Shown here in pieces: positions 13,636 through 14,847 of a DNA stretch of 14,847 nucleotides. The stretch's first letter is position 1; each line of letters opens with the position of its first letter. Below the pieces are notes generated by a model that saw nothing but the letters and a program-made list of their open reading frames with translations, had not been told where the DNA came from and ran no database searches. The stretch spans positions 1 to 14,847 of the forward strand of contig CAYWFP010000095.1 of the NCBI GenBank assembly GCA_964457365.1, read 5' to 3'. Position numbers and translations under genes: made by a program. This stretch comes from CAYWFP01 sp964457365 (GTDB lineage Bacteria > Planctomycetota > SZUA-567).

Positions 13636-13668
13636 CTTCCTCCCGGTTCTCCCTTACCCGGGAGGAAG
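13636..13668 (-). promoter_or_regulatory. Shine-Dalgarno-sequestering hairpin ahead of the PilZ gene
   Basis: CTTCCTCCCGG and CCGGGAGGAAG form a perfect 11-bp inverted repeat around an 11-nt loop (13647-13657). In the minus-strand transcript the 3' arm is the ribosome binding site of the PilZ gene and ends 4 nt before its ATG, so the folded form would fully hide it. The loop itself contains AAGGGAG, a GGA motif exposed as in CsrA/RsmA targets. The repeat is seen directly; the control role is inferred. Confidence 0.6.
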
Positions 13669-13725
13669 TCTCTCACGGCATAACCGCCCGGTCAAGACGG
13701 AAGTTGCCGCGGACGACGGAGAGCC

Positions 13726-14847
13726 TCAGCGCGCGTATTCGGTGATGCGGAACTCGCGCACCAGCGTCACCTTCACCTCGCCCGGGTAGGTCAACTCGTC
13801 CTCGATCTGTTCGGCGATCTGCCGGCAGACGCGTTTGGCCTCGACGTCGTCGATCTTCTCGGCTTTGGCGATTACACGCAGTTCGCGCCCGGCCTGGATG
13901 GCGAACGAGCGCTCCACCGAGGGGTAGTTGTTGGCGATACTCTCGAGGCGTTCGAGTCGTTTGACGTAGTTCTCCAGGGTTTCGCGACGGGCGCCGGGGC
14001 GCGAGGCGCTGATGGCGTCGGCGGCCTGCACGATCGAGACGTAAATGCTGGTGGCGTCGTTGGCGCTGTGGTGGTGCAGGATCGATTCGACGACGTCCTC
14101 GGATTCGCCGCAACGCTTGGCCACGTCGGAGCCGAGTTGGGGATGCGTGCCTTCCTGCTCGTGATCGACCGCCTTGCCGATGTCGTGCAACAGGCCGCAG
14201 CGACGGGCCAAGCCCTCGTCGAGCCCCATCTGTTGGGCGATCATACCCGAGAGGAACGCCACCTCGCGGCTGTGGTCCAGCACGTTCTGTCCGTAGCTCG
14301 TGCGGTACTTGAGGCGCCCGAGCAGCATGACCTCGCGCGGTTTGAGATTGCGCACGTCCAGTTCCAGCGCCACCTGTTTGCCCGTCTCCTCGATGTTTTT
14401 TTCCATCTCCTCACGCGTCTTGAGCACCACCTCCTCGATGCGGCTGGGATGGATGCGGCCGTCGCTGACGAGCTTGGACATGGCGCGAACGGCAATCTCG
14501 CGGCGCACCGGCTCGAAGCCAGAGAGCACCACCACGCCCGGAGTGTCGTCGACGATGACATCGACGCCGGTGACGCTCTCGAAGGCGCGGATGTTGCGGC
14601 CCTCGCGGCCGATGATGCGGCCCTTCATGTCGTCGTTGGGCAGTTCCACCGTAGAGACGACGTGTTCGGTGGTGTAATCCACCGCGAGCCGGCCGATGGC
14701 GTCGGAGAGAATCTCCTGGGATTTCTCCTCGGCGGTTTCCTTGGCACGCTGATGCGCCCGTTCGATCAGTTGTTCGATCTCGTGGGCCATCTCCTCCTCG
14801 GTGCGGGCGATCACCTCCTGACGCGCCTGCTCGGGGCTCATCCGGGC
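13726..14847 (-). CDS. rny: Ribonuclease Y, 5'-truncated by the window edge
   Basis: The C-terminal about 373 residues of RNase Y, the membrane-anchored endonuclease that starts decay of many mRNAs in bacteria lacking RNase E or alongside it. Present are the end of the coiled coil (to about KETAEEKSQEILSDAIGR), the KH RNA-binding domain with GRIIGREGRNIR, and the HD metal-dependent nuclease domain with HSREVAFLSG, HDIGKAVDHE and HHHSAND. The C-terminus GEVKVTLVREFRITEYAR is intact. The family is about 510-520 aa, so roughly 140-150 residues, including the N-terminal membrane helix and most of the coiled coil, lie beyond the right edge. The frame is open to the last base. An internal ATG at 14841 is not the true start. 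The PilZ gene follows downstream. Confidence 0.97.
   Translation of the reverse strand, partial: ARMSPEQARQEVIARTEEEMAHEIEQLIERAHQRAKETAEEKSQEILSDAIGRLAVDYTTEHVVSTVELPNDDMKGRIIGREGRNIRAFESVTGVDVIVDDTPGVVVLSGFEPVRREIAVRAMSKLVSDGRIHPSRIEEVVLKTREEMEKNIEETGKQVALELDVRNLKPREVMLLGRLKYRTSYGQNVLDHSREVAFLSGMIAQQMGLDEGLARRCGLLHDIGKAVDHEQEGTHPQLGSDVAKRCGESEDVVESILHHHSANDATSIYVSIVQAADAISASRPGARRETLENYVKRLERLESIANNYPSVERSFAIQAGRELRVIAKAEKIDDVEAKRVCRQIAEQIEDELTYPGEVKVTLVREFRITEYAR

Noticed and set aside
13632..13676. GTG 13676 as the start of the PilZ protein
   Set aside because: No ribosome site precedes it, the extra 15 residues look noncoding, and ATG 13631 has an excellent GGGAGGAAG at the right distance; it is kept only as a possible leader reading.

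Overview
This is a roughly 14.8 kb, GC-rich, almost fully coding chromosomal stretch of bacterial housekeeping genes. It has no mobile elements, CRISPR arrays or rRNA. The organism cannot be fixed from the sequence alone. A cytoplasmic Ser/Thr kinase with a DWG (not DFG) motif, a membrane protein with an N-terminal GYF_2-like segment, an isolated EboE-type TIM-barrel protein, RNase Y, a PilZ protein and a probable sigma-54 promoter together suggest a free-living Gram-negative bacterium. The PVC group (Kiritimatiellota, Lentisphaerota or Planctomycetota) is my best guess, held with low to moderate confidence.

Layout. 41-535 is a cyclophilin-type prolyl isomerase (ppiB), followed by a 350-nt poorly coding stretch and a tRNA-Leu(UAG) with encoded CCA. 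A stand-alone CheY-like receiver protein (minus strand) and a Ser/Thr kinase (plus strand) diverge from a shared promoter region at about 1392-1599. The kinase stop codon overlaps the start of a small lipoprotein gene. clpB (3213-5828) follows, preceded by a near-perfect -24/-12 sigma-54 promoter, and ends at a hairpin terminator that also faces a convergent gene for a two-TM-segment membrane protein (5902-7002, minus).

From 7214 a tightly packed plus-strand run reads rpe, accD, eboE, holA, then after 76 nt nadB and a small membrane-anchored acidic protein. The spacing (13 nt, 4-nt overlap, 1-nt overlap) implies one transcript mixing pentose-phosphate, fatty-acid, unknown and replication functions. 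The right end is on the minus strand: the 5'-truncated RNase Y gene (rny) running off the window, then a PilZ-domain protein.

The most interesting material lies in regulatory sequence and in unassigned proteins. Two genes (ppiB and the PilZ gene) have perfect inverted repeats that place the Shine-Dalgarno sequence inside an RNA hairpin just before the start codon. clpB, normally a sigma-32 or CIRCE/HrcA-type heat-shock gene, appears to have a sigma-54 promoter. eboE sits away from any other ebo gene, translationally coupled to accD and holA. I saw no clear new multi-gene defence or biosynthetic system.
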